Shown here: piece after piece, positions 63,531-64,000 of the stretch | Layout: the number at the start of each line of letters is the position of its first letter | Position numbering within the stretch: position 1 is the stretch's first letter | Assembly: GCA_022486815.1 (NCBI GenBank) | Contig: JAKVJW010000005.1 | Span: 62,001-126,000 of the forward strand | Source: Prevotella sp. | Lineage (GTDB): Bacteria; Bacteroidota; Bacteroidia; Bacteroidales; Bacteroidaceae | Reading direction: 5' to 3' | Length of the DNA stretch: 64,000 bases | Made by a program: the position numbers and the translations under genes | Notes under the pieces: model-generated | Databases searched by the model: none | What the model saw: only the letters and a program-made list of their open reading frames with translations | Told to the model about the DNA's origin: nothing

Positions 63531-64000
63531 TTTTCCTTTCTTCAGGAGTAAGATTATATAAATCAAATAGTATTGAGTCTATTCTCTGTGCTTTTTGTTT
63601 TGTGTATTTATATTGAATGTCTTCAACTACTTCTTGAAATAATTTGTTTTGGAAATCAGAAACTTCACAAACAGGTATTTTATCAAAGAATATCTTGCTC
63701 AATTCTCGTGTTCCACCTTGTAGTTCGGGGAAAGAATCTCGAAAACAGTACTTGAATAGTGACGAATTAAAAAATGCTGTAAGATACGCTACATTATTTC
63801 CTGTGATAATAAAGCACTTCTGATTTGTAACATACGATTTGTTGTCATATACAAATGGCATATACTTGGTCATATTTGGGTAGATTATTTTTGGTAGAGA
63901 AAAATCGTCCCAATAGCTGATGCTATCTTGGGTCTCAAACCACTTATTATTAGTTTTCTTACGGGATTTAATCCTCTCCCCATTGACATTATGAACTTTT
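63505..64000 (-). CDS. C-terminal specificity part of an Eco57I/type IIG-like DNA methyltransferase (continues past the window)
   Basis: The minus-strand frame stays open from the right edge to the stop at 63505. It reads KWFETQDSISYWDDFSLPKI, IYPNMTKYMPFVYD, then NQKCFIITGNNVAYLTAFFN, SSLFKYCFRDSFPELQGGTR and ELSKIFFDKIPV. This is the second half of a type IIG/Eco57I-like target-recognition domain, whose methylase domain should lie right of base 64000. The ATG at 63873 is internal. The junction FSLPKII is encoded by the inverted repeat shared with the plus-strand cassette, so inversion would replace everything after it with IWKRIGSILRF and onward. Confidence 0.82.
   Translation of the reverse strand, partial: KVHNVNGERIKSRKKTNNKWFETQDSISYWDDFSLPKIIYPNMTKYMPFVYDNKSYVTNQKCFIITGNNVAYLTAFFNSSLFKYCFRDSFPELQGGTRELSKIFFDKIPVCEVSDFQNKLFQEVVEDIQYKYTKQKAQRIDSILFDLYNLTPEERKTIGFVEIV
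63882..63915 (-). repeat. Inverted repeat, right arm
   Basis: Minus-strand partner of 63111-63144. It lies inside the expressed-orientation methyltransferase gene at the same codon position (FSLPKII). Confidence 0.9.

Overview
The window looks like a chromosomal segment of a gut or oral member of Bacteroidales, most likely Prevotellaceae (Prevotella/Segatella type). Three SusC/SusD outer-membrane pairs, a hybrid two-component regulator, BACON-GH16 and DUF4382 lipoproteins and a rubredoxin/reverse-rubrerythrin pair support this. So does the recurring promoter form TTTG-N19/20-TAnnTTTG in place of a sigma70 -35/-10. No tRNA, rRNA, CRISPR array or intact insertion sequence is visible. The species is an inference.

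Bases 1-6700 hold housekeeping genes: the 3' end of chorismate synthase (aroC), the pyrK-pyrD dihydroorotate dehydrogenase operon, an XRE regulator beside an A+T-rich motif-dense spacer, DNA polymerase III delta (holA) and a divergent HsdR-N nuclease-fold protein. Bases 6700-26300 hold carbohydrate capture genes: an orphan SusC/SusD pair, rubrerythrin and rubredoxin, then a polysaccharide utilization locus (HTCS sensor, SusC, SusD, glycan-binding lipoprotein, GH16 endoglucanase). The locus probably targets beta-1,3-glucan (laminarin-like) or mixed-linkage beta-glucan. A convergent PfkB-type kinase carries an odd signal-peptide-like N-terminus.

Bases 26600-47100 form an accessory region. It has sbcD-sbcC preceded by seven tandem mini-palindromes and an IetA/IetS-like AAA ATPase plus subtilisin protease module flanked by repeats. 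It also has a small metabolic operon (SUI1, VOC, YjbR, flavin reductase, methyltransferase) and a toxin-antitoxin graveyard. That graveyard holds three hip loci (orphan hipB with a hipA stub, a tripartite hipBST-like operon, a complete hipBA), decayed MNT/HEPN pieces, an intact AAA/DUF4143 ATPase, a remnant of another ATPase and a SatD-like stub. Copies of the hipB promoter and operator are scattered at four places.

Bases 47400-60400 hold a third SusD/SusC pair, a GNAT gene with an apparent internal deletion, a LysE exporter, a BCCT transporter, a DUF4382 lipoprotein and an ABC exporter that resembles Firmicutes systems. The last part, 60600-64000, is defence-like: a broken higB beside intact higA, an unrecognised protein, a serine recombinase, and two convergent target-recognition segments of an Eco57I/type IIG-like methyltransferase. 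These two segments share a 34-bp inverted repeat (32 of 34 identical). The arrangement looks like a DNA inversion switch that swaps the recognition specificity of the methyltransferase running off the right edge, and it is the most interesting system in the window.
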